This document shows positions 28,601 through 37,225 of a stretch of 64,000 nt of DNA, one piece after another. How positions within the stretch are numbered: the stretch's first letter is position 1; the number at the start of each line of letters is the position of its first letter. Source of the DNA: Montifringilla adamsi. Lineage: Eukaryota > Chordata > Aves > Passeriformes > Passeridae. The notes below the pieces were generated by a model. It had not been told where the DNA came from. It did no database searches and was given only the letters and a program-made list of their open reading frames with translations. The DNA lies in assembly GCA_017590115.1 (NCBI GenBank), contig JAGGNK010006526.1:662108-726107 (forward strand). Direction: 5' to 3'. The position numbers were made by a program, and so were the translations under genes.

Positions 28601-28824
28601 TGGACCCGACCGGCGTCGCTCCCGGCCCCGTCCTCCCCGTGCGCGGCGGCGGCGGACAAGGGGCCAGCGGCTCCTGAGGGAGCGCGGAGCGCCGGCCGAT
28701 GCTGCTGCTGCTGCGGCTGTCGCTGGTGTCTCCCGGCCGCTCCCTGCGCACACAGCGCCAGGCAGCCCAGCCACAGCGACAAGAAGCAGCAGCGCTGCGC
28801 CCAGAGCCGCCGCCGCCTGCCCAT
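1..28824 (-). CDS. FBN2: Fibrillin-2, 5' part of the gene (seven coding exons; partial)
   Basis: Fibrillin-2 is a secreted extracellular-matrix glycoprotein that assembles into microfibrils and helps store TGF-beta and BMP complexes. Seven minus-strand exons join without a frame break: 28571-28824, 27711-27793, 24215-24313, 23633-23728, 21252-21347, 5621-5818 and 667-792. They encode about 317 residues of a family near 2,900. Order: signal peptide and propeptide (1 to about 77), N-terminal unique region (from about 78), three EGF-like modules, a nine-cysteine hybrid domain, then the first calcium-binding EGF. From exon 2 on, every junction is phase 1, as in fibrillins. The start MGRRRRL and a WLGC core match my memory of mammalian FBN2, not FBN1. 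All introns are GT-AG. The remaining exons lie off the left edge. FBN3 is the main alternative. Seen: exons and domains. Inferred: orthology. Confidence 0.9.
667..792 (-). CDS. FBN2: FBN2 coding exon 7: first calcium-binding EGF module
   Basis: This 126-bp exon, the standard fibrillin cbEGF exon length, has acceptor TTTGCAG and donor GTAAGT. It begins with the calcium motif DVDEC and continues [24 protein letters not shown] carries the C-x-N-x4-Y-x-C hydroxylation signature, and six cysteines are present. It ends GAT G, phase 1, for the next cbEGF exon, which lies outside the window. Confidence 0.94.
936..960. repeat. T-rich tract with GG interruptions
   Basis: T run preceded by TTTTGG units, similar in style to the tracts at 43648-43830 and, on the other strand, 14131-14274. 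Confidence 0.8.
1535..1697. repeat. Long T-rich low-complexity tract
   Basis: About 160 bases of nearly pure T with a few G and A interruptions, ending in a TTTTG pattern. Its length is likely to vary and to be poorly assembled. Confidence 0.9.
1745..1828 (+). mobile_element. CR1 LINE 3' tail fragment
   Basis: Contains the avian CR1 tail words GGGGCTGGACTGGGTG, CAGAGATTCCTTCCAACC and ATTCTGTGAAC in order on the plus strand. Only the last 80 or so bases of the element remain, directly after the T-rich tract. Confidence 0.8.
3895..3915. repeat. 21-bp perfect palindrome of TAG/CTA triplets
   Basis: TACTACTACA and TGTAGTAGTA flank a single A: two 10-base arms with a one-base centre. It lies next to more TAG triplets at 3916-3920. 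Confidence 0.85.
4411..4582 (+). mobile_element. CR1 LINE 3' fragment
   Basis: Plus-strand CR1 words in order: AACAGGCTGCCCAGGGAGG, GGCTGGACTGGATGATG, CCAGAGGTCCCTTCCAACC and TCTGTGAT. This is a truncated CR1 copy in FBN2 intron 6, antisense to the gene. Confidence 0.88.
5621..5818 (-). CDS. FBN2: FBN2 coding exon 6: first hybrid/TB domain
   Basis: This 198-bp exon follows a C-rich acceptor tract ending in AG and has donor GTGAGC, phase 1 to 1. It begins [10 protein letters not shown] and includes [25 protein letters not shown] and [14 protein letters not shown]. There are nine cysteines including the CC pair, so one is left unpaired, as known for fibrillin hybrid domain 1. In other fibrillins this domain takes part in contacts with latent TGF-beta binding proteins and in assembly. 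Intron 5 upstream is the longest in the window, about 15.4 kb. Confidence 0.95.
6924..6959. repeat. Tandem duplication, 20-bp period
   Basis: GGCGTTATACTAAGCT occurs at 6924-6939 and again at 6944-6959. Confidence 0.85.
10019..10047. repeat. TTA trinucleotide microsatellite
   Basis: TTATTATTATTG-type repeat with two base changes. A likely length polymorphism. Confidence 0.85.
14131..14274. repeat. A-rich tract with CC and CAAA units
   Basis: About 145 bases made only of A and C apart from the edges, mixing AAAAC, AACC and long A runs. Lysine- and phenylalanine-rich open frames over it are artefacts. Confidence 0.9.
17677..17985 (-). mobile_element. CR1 LINE fragment, minus orientation
   Basis: Begins with the reverse complement of the CR1 tail (CAGAATGGTTTGGGT, AAGATCACCTTGTTCCA), followed by GCCATGGCAGGGACACC and later AGTTTAAAGCCATCACCC. 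About 310 bp of CR1 lies in FBN2 intron 5, in the same direction as the gene. Confidence 0.9.
21252..21347 (-). CDS. FBN2: FBN2 coding exon 5: third EGF-like module
   Basis: This 96-bp exon has acceptor AACTGAAG, with a weak pyrimidine tract, and donor GTAAAA, phase 1 to 1. It reads [19 protein letters not shown], then [13 protein letters not shown]. This is the EGF3 module that packs against the first hybrid domain. VCESGC and ACVYGF are diagnostic of fibrillins. Confidence 0.93.
21348..23632 (-). other. FBN2: FBN2 intron 4
   Basis: AT-rich intron with a short tandem duplication at 21840-21879. The segment around 22,560-22,860 is rich in TAAT-type motifs, but no function can be read from that. 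No extra exon was seen. Confidence 0.7.
21840..21879. repeat. Tandem duplication, about 21-bp period
   Basis: CCTGCGTAACTCATTTTTT occurs twice back to back. A third CTGCGTTTCCT-like piece follows at about 21892. Confidence 0.8.
23633..23728 (-). CDS. FBN2: FBN2 coding exon 4: second EGF-like module
   Basis: This 96-bp exon has acceptor CTGCAG and donor GTAAGT, phase 1 to 1. It reads [14 protein letters not shown], then [12 protein letters not shown], a complete six-cysteine EGF-like module. It is much richer in GC than the intron around it, as expected for conserved coding sequence in an AT-rich intron. Confidence 0.93.
23729..24214 (-). other. FBN2: FBN2 intron 3
   Basis: Short intron of 486 bp with GTAAGG donor and CTGCAG acceptor. 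No repeats or other features were recognised. Confidence 0.8.
24215..24313 (-). CDS. FBN2: FBN2 coding exon 3: first EGF-like module
   Basis: This 99-bp exon has acceptor CTCAG and donor GTAAGG, phase 1 to 1. It encodes [19 protein letters not shown] and continues GQISPTCG. The six cysteines form the first, non-calcium EGF-like module of fibrillins, with no DxDE calcium motif. The spacing is identical to that in the family as I remember it. Confidence 0.93.
24314..27710 (-). other. FBN2: FBN2 intron 2
   Basis: Intron of about 3.4 kb with an A-rich tract containing CCC and CC interruptions at 25225-25293. No exon or transposon copy was recognised. Confidence 0.75.
25225..25293. repeat. A-rich tract with CCC and CC interruptions
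   Basis: Short low-complexity tract of AAAAACCCC and AAAAACC units in FBN2 intron 2. Confidence 0.8.
27711..27793 (-). CDS. FBN2: FBN2 coding exon 2: N-terminal unique domain
   Basis: This 83-bp exon has acceptor TTTTGCAG and donor GTAAGT. Joined to exon 1 it completes [10 protein letters not shown], followed by YCCPGW and LPGGNQCIV. That is the four-cysteine fibrillin unique N-terminal (FUN) motif used in N-to-C assembly of fibrillin. It leaves phase 1, completed as proline by exon 3. Confidence 0.93.
27794..28570 (-). other. FBN2: FBN2 intron 1
   Basis: This 777-bp intron starts GTAGGG. Its 5' part (from about 28390 up to 28570) lies inside the CpG island, so promoter-proximal regulatory sequence may extend into it. 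Confidence 0.75.
28571..28824 (-). CDS. FBN2: FBN2 coding exon 1: signal peptide and propeptide
   Basis: The ATG at 28824-28822 has a good context (A at -3, G at +4). Residues 1-10 are basic, and residues 11-29 are a hydrophobic, cysteine-rich core ending near AQGAA, a typical signal peptide. Residues 31-72 are low complexity, with QPQQQQ and alanine runs. Residues 73-77 read RVHRR, the likely furin-type cleavage point that releases the mature N terminus. The donor is GTAGGG at 28570, leaving phase 2. The exon is very GC-rich and sits inside the CpG island. Other open frames over this exon are shadows caused by the high GC content. Confidence 0.9.
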
Positions 28825-29124
28825 GCTGCGGCTATCGCAGCGGGGAGGGAGGCGGCAGCCGCGGGCGGGAGCGCCGGTCCCGCACCGCCCTCAGCGGGCA
28901 CGGGGCGGCCCCCGCGCGGGGAGAGCCTTCAGCCGCGGGAAATCCGCCGTGTGTCCGCTCCACAGTGCCCGGCCGGTGCCAGCAAGGACCGGGCCCCACG
29001 TTGCTCGGCAGCCCACTGCGGAGAATGGAAAAAGATGAATAAAAGCAGAGTAGGTTGGGATTTTCTCTCCCCCCGTCACTCCGCCGCAACAGGAAACCCA
29101 AGAGAACCGCGCTGAATTTTCCCT

Positions 29125-29128
<4 letters not shown>

Positions 29129-29165
<37 letters not shown>
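29129..29165. repeat. 37-base A homopolymer inside the CpG island
   Basis: Uninterrupted A run. On the FBN2 sense strand it is a T run about 300 bp upstream of the start codon. Confidence 0.9.
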
Positions 29166-29166
<1 letters not shown>

Positions 29167-29740
29167 AGCGGCTAAATAAACGTGCTGGGGCAGAGCGAGA
29201 GGGGAGCGAAAAGCCCCTGCCCAGCGCCAGGGGCGGATTTACAGCGAAGGGAGGCGGAGGAGGAGCGGTGCCGCCGGGCCGGTGAGGGGCTGGGGAGGAG
29301 GAAAGGAAGGGAGGGAGGGGGCCGGGAAGGGGGGATGGCAGGAGGAGAGGGGAGAGGAGGGAGTTAGGGCTGGCGGCTGCTGCAGGGAATGGGGCTGTGG
29401 GAGAGGGAGCAGTGCAGGTAGAGCTGGTCCCAAAGGGGGATCTGCGCATTCCTTCGGTTCTCCCCAACCTCCGGGAACTGTGCCGTGGGATGGAGGCAAA
29501 AGCCCTCCCGGGGACAGCACACGGAGCTCCCAAAGGTTCTGACCGCAAGGATGAGCCAGGAGGGGAGGGAGCCGGACCCTCACACCTGCCCGGCCAGCTG
29601 GGTCTGGCACGGGAGCGCTGGGCTCCTCCGAGAGCGCCTTCCCCGTTCGTGTCAGCTCGGCATCGAGGGTCGGTGCTTCTGCCCTCAGGAGCAGGGATGG
29701 TTGGCGCTTTCCTTCAGGAGCAGTTTTTATAAGTTCTCAC

Positions 29741-32700
29741 CTGAAAATTTTGCTTGTTCTCCGCTTGTTGTTTCTCCCTACGTAACCACCCCAAAAAAAG
29801 CTTAGGAGATTTCCTGCTTGCTTTTTTAGGCCGAGAGCATGCATTTACCTAGATGTGCTGAATAGTTAGCCACCGGTGCGGAACAAATAAAAGCAGTGAA
29901 AACAAAAACGTGGCCCTGCTGACAGTCCCCGAGTGCTGGCTGCTGGTCATTGCGATAACAGCACGGCACAATCTGGTTTTGTCATCGGAGATTTATCCCT
30001 CTGAGCTGCGCTCTAGGGGTGAACACCTCACCATACAGCCCACGGCATACAGTGGCAACCTGGAAACTTATTTGTCTTTTGAAACAAAACTGGGACATGT
30101 CACAGCTTCATTTAGCTCCACGTGCATATTATTTGTGACTTCCAGGGGTGAGAAGCAGGAGCCACATTTTGTTATCTCTGAAATAAAACCCAAGTAGCCA
30201 AGAGGTCACAGAGCCACTCTCGTGTTCCATTTACTGCCCTGCTTTGATGGTCCTGACAGACCATCAGTGGCTCTGACAGAAGCTCCATTTACTGACTTAT
30301 GTTCTGACAGAGCAGAAGCTGATTTTGTTTAAATTTGTAAATTTAGCAGAAGCAATTTTGCATGAGGGAACCTCAGTCTTTAAAGACCTTGAGAAACTAG
30401 AAGTATTTTATGAAGACAACTGGGTAAGAGTTCAGCAACCTCCTGATTGTGGGTGAGATTTGGAATTTCTTTCAAACAGAAGCTGTTAAACCTGTCATGA
30501 ATGAAATGCAGCTAAGAGTTGGGGAAAGAGAAGGATTCCATGCCACTTCGGGTGAATAACTATCTCCAGAAAACACAAGGAATAAATAGATAGGACACAA
30601 GGAATCAAAAGGAAAGAACTGATTGGAGATAAGCTCAGGGTCTTGGATATCAGGAAGCACAGTGATAAAGAAGCAATTCCCAGAAGTTAAACACAGCACA
30701 TCTGGAAAAAGACAACACTAAAAAAATCTTGAAAGGGAAAAAACTCAAACAATGAAACAAATAACAACACCCAAAAAAGCTATGCAATTACACAGCAAGG
30801 GTGGGCTAGAAATTAGACCATGGGAAAGTTACAACTTAAAGCCAAGAGAGACATAATTTTAAACTGGAAATAATGACTAGGGTAACAAAAGCAAAGTCAG
30901 CAGCTACCAGTGATTTGTAAAGTGATTTGTAAGACTCAAGAGACCTTCTTGCACTCAAATCCAAAGAGGACTATGGAGGCCCTTTCTAGATTGAGAAATT
31001 AATAATTTTTGAAAGGAGCTAGCACACTATGAAACATTTACTGGGAAAGATTGGGCAAGATGTCTTACTTCTGATAAGTTTGGTCTTTGTAAATATGAGT
31101 AGAAATTAATGCTTACCAAGAAGGCTTTGTTAGAATGGGCATCATAAATACTTTTCATGGGAAAAAGACACAGACCAGACATGATTTAAAATAATTATTA
31201 TGTTCTGATCATTCATCTCAGAACTACACTTGTTAAATTTGCAATAGCTGCCCATAAAAGCCACTGCTATGGTAAAGGAGGGAAAATCACTGCCAGAAGG
31301 CTTGGGTTCTTTAGCTAGCAGCAGCTGTCTTAAAAATATGGAAGGAAATTAATAGGAAAAAAGTACGACATGATAAATCAGTACTACAATTAAGAATTGT
31401 TGGATAAGACAGGAACACAGCTCTGCATTTGAAAAAGTAGAACCTAAAACTATAAGTACTTGTGGGATGAAATTAGATTTCTTTAGGAAAAAATATTGTA
31501 TATCTCCCAGCTCTTGGAAAGCATTTGGATCTGCTGATCCCAGAGATTCTCTCCCATCCTATTCCCTGACTGTTATAAAGTAAAAAAGCTTCTTTCACAG
31601 AGGATGCCATGATACACTGGGATCACATAGCTGGTGCAGGAGGATGAGTGATGCCTCTTTTGCTCTACTTGTACTTCCACTTCAAGTCTTGCCAGTTCCA
31701 ATAACAATTGTTCAAAATGTTGCATGGAGTGAATATTCAGGAAACATGCAGTGTACATCTGCATACAGAAAATTTTTCCAGAGAAAATCTCGTAATGCAG
31801 ATTATTTTTTAATCCATACTTTTCCCAAGTGATTACATTTTCTTCCCAAACAAGGAGATAATTTTAAGTAAAGCCAGTCATATCATTTTGACACTTTGAA
31901 ACAGAGTAAAAACATAGGCCATCACTTTGCTAATGTAGGATCTAATTAAACTCGACTCAGTGGGTGTAAACAATTTCTTACAGTGCTGAAAATTATGTTT
32001 CTCCATGGCCACATGGATTTGACACATAAAAGCATTCTCAGCCCTTCATTACTTGAATCACCAAGAGCACCCAGTGGTAGATGTCTAGACCAGTACAGGT
32101 GTTGAAAGTAGAAGTGACAAGACAATGTCAGGACTAAAAATTTCTTTTCAGCTGTTCCCTTTTCCCCGCTGGAATGAATTCACACTTTTGCATGTTCAGT
32201 GAGTGCCCAACCTTCATTTGTTAAATATTTGTTAAATATAACTTGTTAGTATTGTTTGATACCTCTGGTGTCTTCACCATAGATCTGTTTTACAAGTGTC
32301 TTTGGAAAAGACCTTGGAAACTCATTTGATTAAACCTCCGTGCTCTAAAGCAAAAAGAAAATTGACCATTTAGCCTGTACCTTGAGCACAGGATTTTTGC
32401 ACAGCTGCAGGTGATCTGCTGCAGATGACAGCAGTTTTTACCACAAAGAAGGATTGAGCTGCATCCTCCTTTTCCTTGTTTGGTTGATTTTTACCTGTGC
32501 TTTCTTTTCTTCTTACCATTTGTATAGTTTTTCTGACCATATATCTGACCAATCATTTTGATTTCTAATCCTGTCCTCCGATGTAATTGTGCTATCTCCA
32601 GATCGTCATTAATCTGGAAATAGAATAACTAATATAAAATGAAAAATTTTAGTCTAGACTATGATTTTTTTTTCTTACTTTGAAGATGATTGTAATTTGA

Positions 32701-34429
32701 GACTGTTTCAGAAGCATTGTTGAGATTAGGTAGTCAACATCTTTTTTTTTTTTAAATTATTCAGCCTGTCGCTTCATTCTCTGCCTGTGCCTTCCTTGCT
32801 TTTTGGATGTATCTTTTGATTAGCTTTGATGTTCTTGTTTTCACATAGAAACTTGAATTATTTCATTTTTCAGTGTTATTTCAGGCCAGGAAATGAGATT
32901 AGTTGGCCTAACTTCCTTTTCTCCCACTCTTGAAATATAGGCACTGATTTGGTATATGCCCATAATTCATCAAACAAAAACTAGAACCTATATTTTTGTA
33001 AGCAAAAAGAGCTAAAACTAATTTATTCCCACTCTAAGTTTATTCTCAATAAAAAATAAATAAGTAAAGAGTTATGATCTCCTCTCTCTGTGTACTTATT
33101 TGTAAAACTTCAATGCATATGAAGGGTATTACAGCCATTTAAGAAGCAATTTTGATTCACATTTTTTTATTAATTCACTTACATATATATACAATTGAAT
33201 ATATTATTCAACATAAAGTCCCTTGCATATGCAACAAATAGATAAATTATTCCACAATTTAGGTTTCATCATTTATAAATATCAAAAATATTTTAATAGT
33301 GGTTTCACAGCAATGCTTTCACTGCAGAAGGAAAAAAAAAATGTATGTGTTTCCTGAGCCATATTGAAAAGGAACAAAACATTAAGTGTGGCTTAAAAAA
33401 CAGAAGAGGACACAAGACAATTTGAAAAAAGCAAAAAAACTGTTGAAAGATGCCATGAGGGAACCATTCCATGCAATTAAACAAAAGATCTCTCAGTGAT
33501 GCAAAGCTTCAGCTACAAAAGGATTACCCAGCTTGGAATGTCTGATTCTTTACCTTTGGACGCAAATAAAAATGTAAAAAAGGCAGGATATTTTAGCACA
33601 TCCTTCCATTAGTGATTTGTGTGTTCTGCCTGTAAGACCTCATTATAACTTGGGATTTATTTTTTTTTTAGCATAGGAGAAGTAGGGTGGACCACTCTAC
33701 TGATTTTTTCTTTTTTTTTTTTTCAAATGATAGCAAAAAGACGTGAAATGTTCCTAATTTAGACATCTTAACTACCACCAAGCAAATCCTACTTTAAGGT
33801 CTGAAATCTGTCACCAAAATGAAGGCATTAAGAGAGTTAAAAAAAATAAAATTAAGCATTCTCTCTTTTTTCTAGGTGCAGAAAAAGTTAACCAAACTTT
33901 ATGTGCAAAAATTAGTAGTAGAAATAAGAAATAAAATTAAACAGGAGGTTGAAGCTGTCCCTACATAGACCTCAAACACTTCAGCATCTATTTGAAAATT
34001 ATACAAGTTAAACAAGATAAAAACCCCAGTAGCAATTATTGGATATTCTGTTTTTATTTTTCGAAAGAAAACCCCAACATAGCTGCAAGAGTAATTCCCA
34101 GGTTAAGAATATGTATATAATTAATAGCTAATTTAATTTATCTTATTCTAGAAGTTCTACCCTGGGGAGTCTGTAGGTGGAGCAGCTAAAAGAGCTCAAT
34201 TACTCAGGAGAAACTTCATCTGGCATTAAACTCAGACAGCATGTTTTAAGTTGTTTAGACACATTAATAATTTTATAGCTGGATGATTTAAAGTAGCAGT
34301 CATTTTATACGTTCCTCTAAGCATTATTTTCTGACTCAGCTTCTCTTGAAAAACATATTTAGAAAGATAGGATTCAGCTGTCCTGAAACTCACTGAGATG
34401 ACTTGTTCTCTGATAACCCCTGAATTAAG
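29741..34429. other. Intergenic, no gene recognised
   Basis: AT-rich single-copy-looking DNA upstream of FBN2. Open frames are short and carry no recognised motif. Small T runs occur near 32741-32752 and 33661-33722. No transposon copy or RNA gene was seen. Confidence 0.65.
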
Positions 34430-34500
34430 CAATATAATTATCCTGATACATCTATATATATATATGTATTATCCTGATATATCTATATATGTGGTAATTT
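34430..34500. repeat. Duplicated TA-rich microsatellite
   Basis: The segment starting TATCCTGATACATC is repeated about 33 bases later as TATCCTGATATATC, each followed by a TATATA run. Confidence 0.75.
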
Positions 34501-34584
34501 ATGTATTATATGAACAATCCAGAACAAAAGAAGTAGTAACAGTTTTCTGTGGTGATCATTTTGTGTTTTTCCTGTCCAATGAAC

Positions 34585-34668
34585 CCATTGATCATAGAGG
34601 TCTTTTCCAACCTTCACAACTCTATGATTCCATGATTGATTTTGCAAAAAAAAAAAAAAAAAAAAAAT
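34585..34668 (+). mobile_element. CR1 tail followed by an A run
   Basis: GATCATAGAGGTCTTTTCC, AACCTTCACAACTCTATG and ATTCCATGATTGATT match the extreme 3' end of CR1 on the plus strand. A run of about 22 A follows at 34646-34668. CR1 elements normally end in short ATTCTATG repeats rather than poly(A), so the A run is probably a secondary expansion. Confidence 0.75.
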
Positions 34669-34764
34669 TCATTTTTTTTGCCAAATTAAAATAGGTTCAT
34701 GGAATGTAAGTAAAGGTAGACTTTGATTCATTTCATGCTGTAAGAGCTGTGCAAATGCTGAATT

Positions 34765-34815
34765 AATGGAATCCCAGAATGGTTCAGGCAAGGGACGACA
34801 GTTGGTCCCATCTCA
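34765..34815 (-). mobile_element. Short CR1 tail remnant, minus orientation
   Basis: GGAATCCCAGAATGGTTCAGG resembles the reverse complement of the CR1 tail, but the match decays after about 50 bases. Confidence 0.5.
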
Positions 34816-36189
34816 CTGTTCGAGCAGAGAAATAAAATCTATTCTATATTTTACATAAAATTCTAGTGTATAATATTGTATAATATCATTATGGAATGTT
34901 TAAAACACATGTGATGGAACTACATACGCTAAGAACAATTCAAATTTTGCATTAATGTATTTCAGCAGCTCTAGGCCAGCATGTTGTAGTTACGAAATGT
35001 TATGTACAGCATGCCCTTCCTGTAGACTATAGGAAAGCAAAATAATAGGTCATGCACCAGTGCAAATTCCATAAGAAAACTGGCAGAAATGCTTGTCTGT
35101 GGCTTTCCAGAAAGAAGGGTTTTTGGAGTACCTTTGAAGCTCCCAAAATCAGCTGCCAAATATTGCCTGCAAATACAGGGATAAGGTTTGGTGTGTAAGC
35201 TGCTGCACACAACCCCTTACACATATCTAAAGATATCTAATGATTCAAAGACTTTAAAACAACATGAAACTGCCTGCTTTTATTTTTACTTCCTTAAAAA
35301 CTTAATTCCAGCCTTTTAAAATATTACACCCTAAGGTGCAATCAGTCCTGATGTTTTTATTAGGTAAAACAAATCTGGACTCGAGATTATGAAGTCTTAG
35401 TTTGCAGACACATGAATCTCAATGTTTGAGGGGCAGAAGCCATGCTAATTCCATACAGATGTCCTGCTGCATTCCTGTAAATTTTCAGACTGAAAAGGAA
35501 ATGCTGGTTACACCCCTTTCCCCTTCAGCCCACGGTAGAACATTTCAGAGATTGCATATGTGTCTTGCACGCAGAGAAAAACAGATCTCTGCTAATTCTA
35601 GCATCTTATTTATTTCATACATAGATATCTACATAGATTTCACAGCTATATATTAATTTATCTATTATATGTATTGATTTCCCCCGCAATTAAAAAAGCT
35701 AGCCTTTGGGATTAAGATGGGTTTATCCCCATGTGCAAACACAAAAAAGGGAATATTTTTGTTCTCTTAGATGTCTTCCTTAGGAGAAGAGCATATATTT
35801 GCATTTTTGTAGGTGTGCAAGTGTACATATAGGGTTTTATATATGTAACATGTGAATATTTTTCAGAAGGACTTGGTCCAGGGGAACTAAAAAACCCAAA
35901 CCTGACACAGAATGTGGCTATTCTTACATAGCCCAGAAGGTTCTTTGCACAGAGTAACACTTCATGCTAGAGCTTTCCAGAGCAGCATCTAAAACCAAGC
36001 CATGTTCTCCACTGACTTCCACTGGCACAGTACCTAATGGGAAATACATGTGAATGTGAAGAAAAAATCTTTTCTTTTTCTCCCTGAATCATAGATTGAA
36101 ATCTGTTCATCAACTTCCTTGAGTGTCATTCAAGACCCTTTTAACTTTGAAACAATTTTGCTGCTATTAAGAGCTTCTACTCTTTCTTT
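34816..36189. other. Intergenic, nothing recognised
   Basis: AT-rich sequence without a supported gene, transposon or RNA. The open frames have no conserved features. Confidence 0.6.
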
Positions 36190-36295
36190 TTGTGTTATTG
36201 TACTGACATCTAGGGGTTTTGCTTGTGCACTGCGGCTGTTTTCTTGTTACATGGGATGAACACTGAATTTCTTGATCACAAAATACTATGATCAG

Positions 36296-36350
36296 TATAA
36301 AAGAGGAGGGAATTGTCTATCAGGGACTGCACAGAAGAGACGCTGGTAAG
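36296..36350 (+). promoter_or_regulatory. Orphan TATA box with candidate first exon and splice donor
   Basis: TATAAAAG at 36296-36303 is followed by a short segment with no ATG, and then CGCTG|GTAAGT, a near-consensus 5' splice site at 36345/36346. A start at the usual 25-35 bases after TATA would give a noncoding first exon of only 15-25 bases, as in some tissue-specific genes. No matching acceptor or coding exon could be identified downstream, so this may be chance. Motifs are seen; the promoter role is inferred. Confidence 0.35.
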
Positions 36351-36421
36351 TTTGGCAGGTGGATTCATTACGCACATTATTCATAGCTACTTAAAATTCT
36401 AGAGCTATATGAATGAGAGGG

Positions 36422-36444
36422 AGAAAAAAAAAAAAAAAAAAAAA
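36422..36444. repeat. A homopolymer tract
   Basis: About 20 A residues after GAGAGGGAG. Confidence 0.85.
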
Positions 36445-36786
36445 GATGCTTTGCAGATAGTTTCCAAAAGAGGAAAAAGAAAAAGGTAGAAATATATCGA
36501 GTTTTTACACATGCTTGTCTGTGAGGGTTGGTTCCACAGGCCAGCAAAAGGGAGTCTCTTCATCCCAAAGAGGACCAACTGCAAAAATTCTTACAAAGCA
36601 GGGTCACATAACCTGCATGTGATACAATATAGGATGTGGAATGAGGCACGTAGTATTGTCAGAAGCAAATAAACAAATGATTCATGTCATTTATCCTGTC
36701 TTTGTGAGCAAGTTGATCCTGGCATTTAGATTATTCAAACAGCACAGCGATAAGAACTGCAGCTGAGAGTTTACCATAAACCTACA

Positions 36787-36823
36787 ATTTATTTATCTAT
36801 TTATTTATTTATTTATTTGTTTA
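36787..36823. repeat. TTTA tetranucleotide microsatellite
   Basis: About nine ATTT/TTTA units with one interruption. Confidence 0.85.
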
Positions 36824-37137
36824 CTTTCCTTTATTCTCTTGAAGTTAAAATAAAAGTTGAAAACTATAATGCAATACTGTGTCTTTAAAAATTTAAACCC
36901 CCGTGATAAAAATCAGCCCCCTGATAAAAATGTAATTTAAACTGCCTAGTTGAGACATGCTGTAGCAAACATATCAAACTGCATAACACAGCACTACCCA
37001 TTCCTTCTGTTATCTCACAAGCAACAAGTTCCATCACTAACAGGTCTGTAAATCCATATTCCTTTTGATAAGGTATTCCAGGATTGAATTAATAAACCTG
37101 GAATTCGTAAACTAAGCAAGCCCAGAATTGAAACATG

Positions 37138-37225
37138 TTTTTTTATATATATTTATATATATACATACACACATTCATATATACATATGTATATATACAT
37201 ATACATCATATATATAAATTAATAC
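37138..37225. repeat. TA/TACA-rich microsatellite
   Basis: Alternating TATATA, TACATA and CATATG units over about 90 bases. Confidence 0.85.

Larger units (their letters stand above)
28390..29740 (-). promoter_or_regulatory. FBN2: CpG island and promoter region of FBN2
   Basis: A block rich in GC and CpG covers FBN2 exon 1 and about 900 bp upstream, in sharp contrast to the AT-rich flanks. No TATA box lies at a suitable place on the minus strand, which fits a TATA-less CpG promoter. The block is interrupted by a 37-base A run at 29129-29165 and includes a purine-rich segment at about 29281-29365. The transcription start cannot be fixed from sequence. Many long open frames here are by-products of GC content. 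Confidence 0.75.

Noticed and set aside
1..28824. Assignment to FBN1 or FBN3
   Set aside because: The start MGRRRRL, the WLGC core and the [15 protein letters not shown] junction fit FBN2. FBN3 could not be compared directly, so some doubt stays.
28364..29610. Many long overlapping open frames on both strands around 28.4-29.6 kb
   Set aside because: The CpG island has few stop codons. Only the frame at 28571-28824 has a signal peptide, a usable donor and a family match.
34641..34668. Processed pseudogene ending in poly(A)
   Set aside because: The sequence before the A run is a CR1 tail, and no gene-like sequence precedes it.
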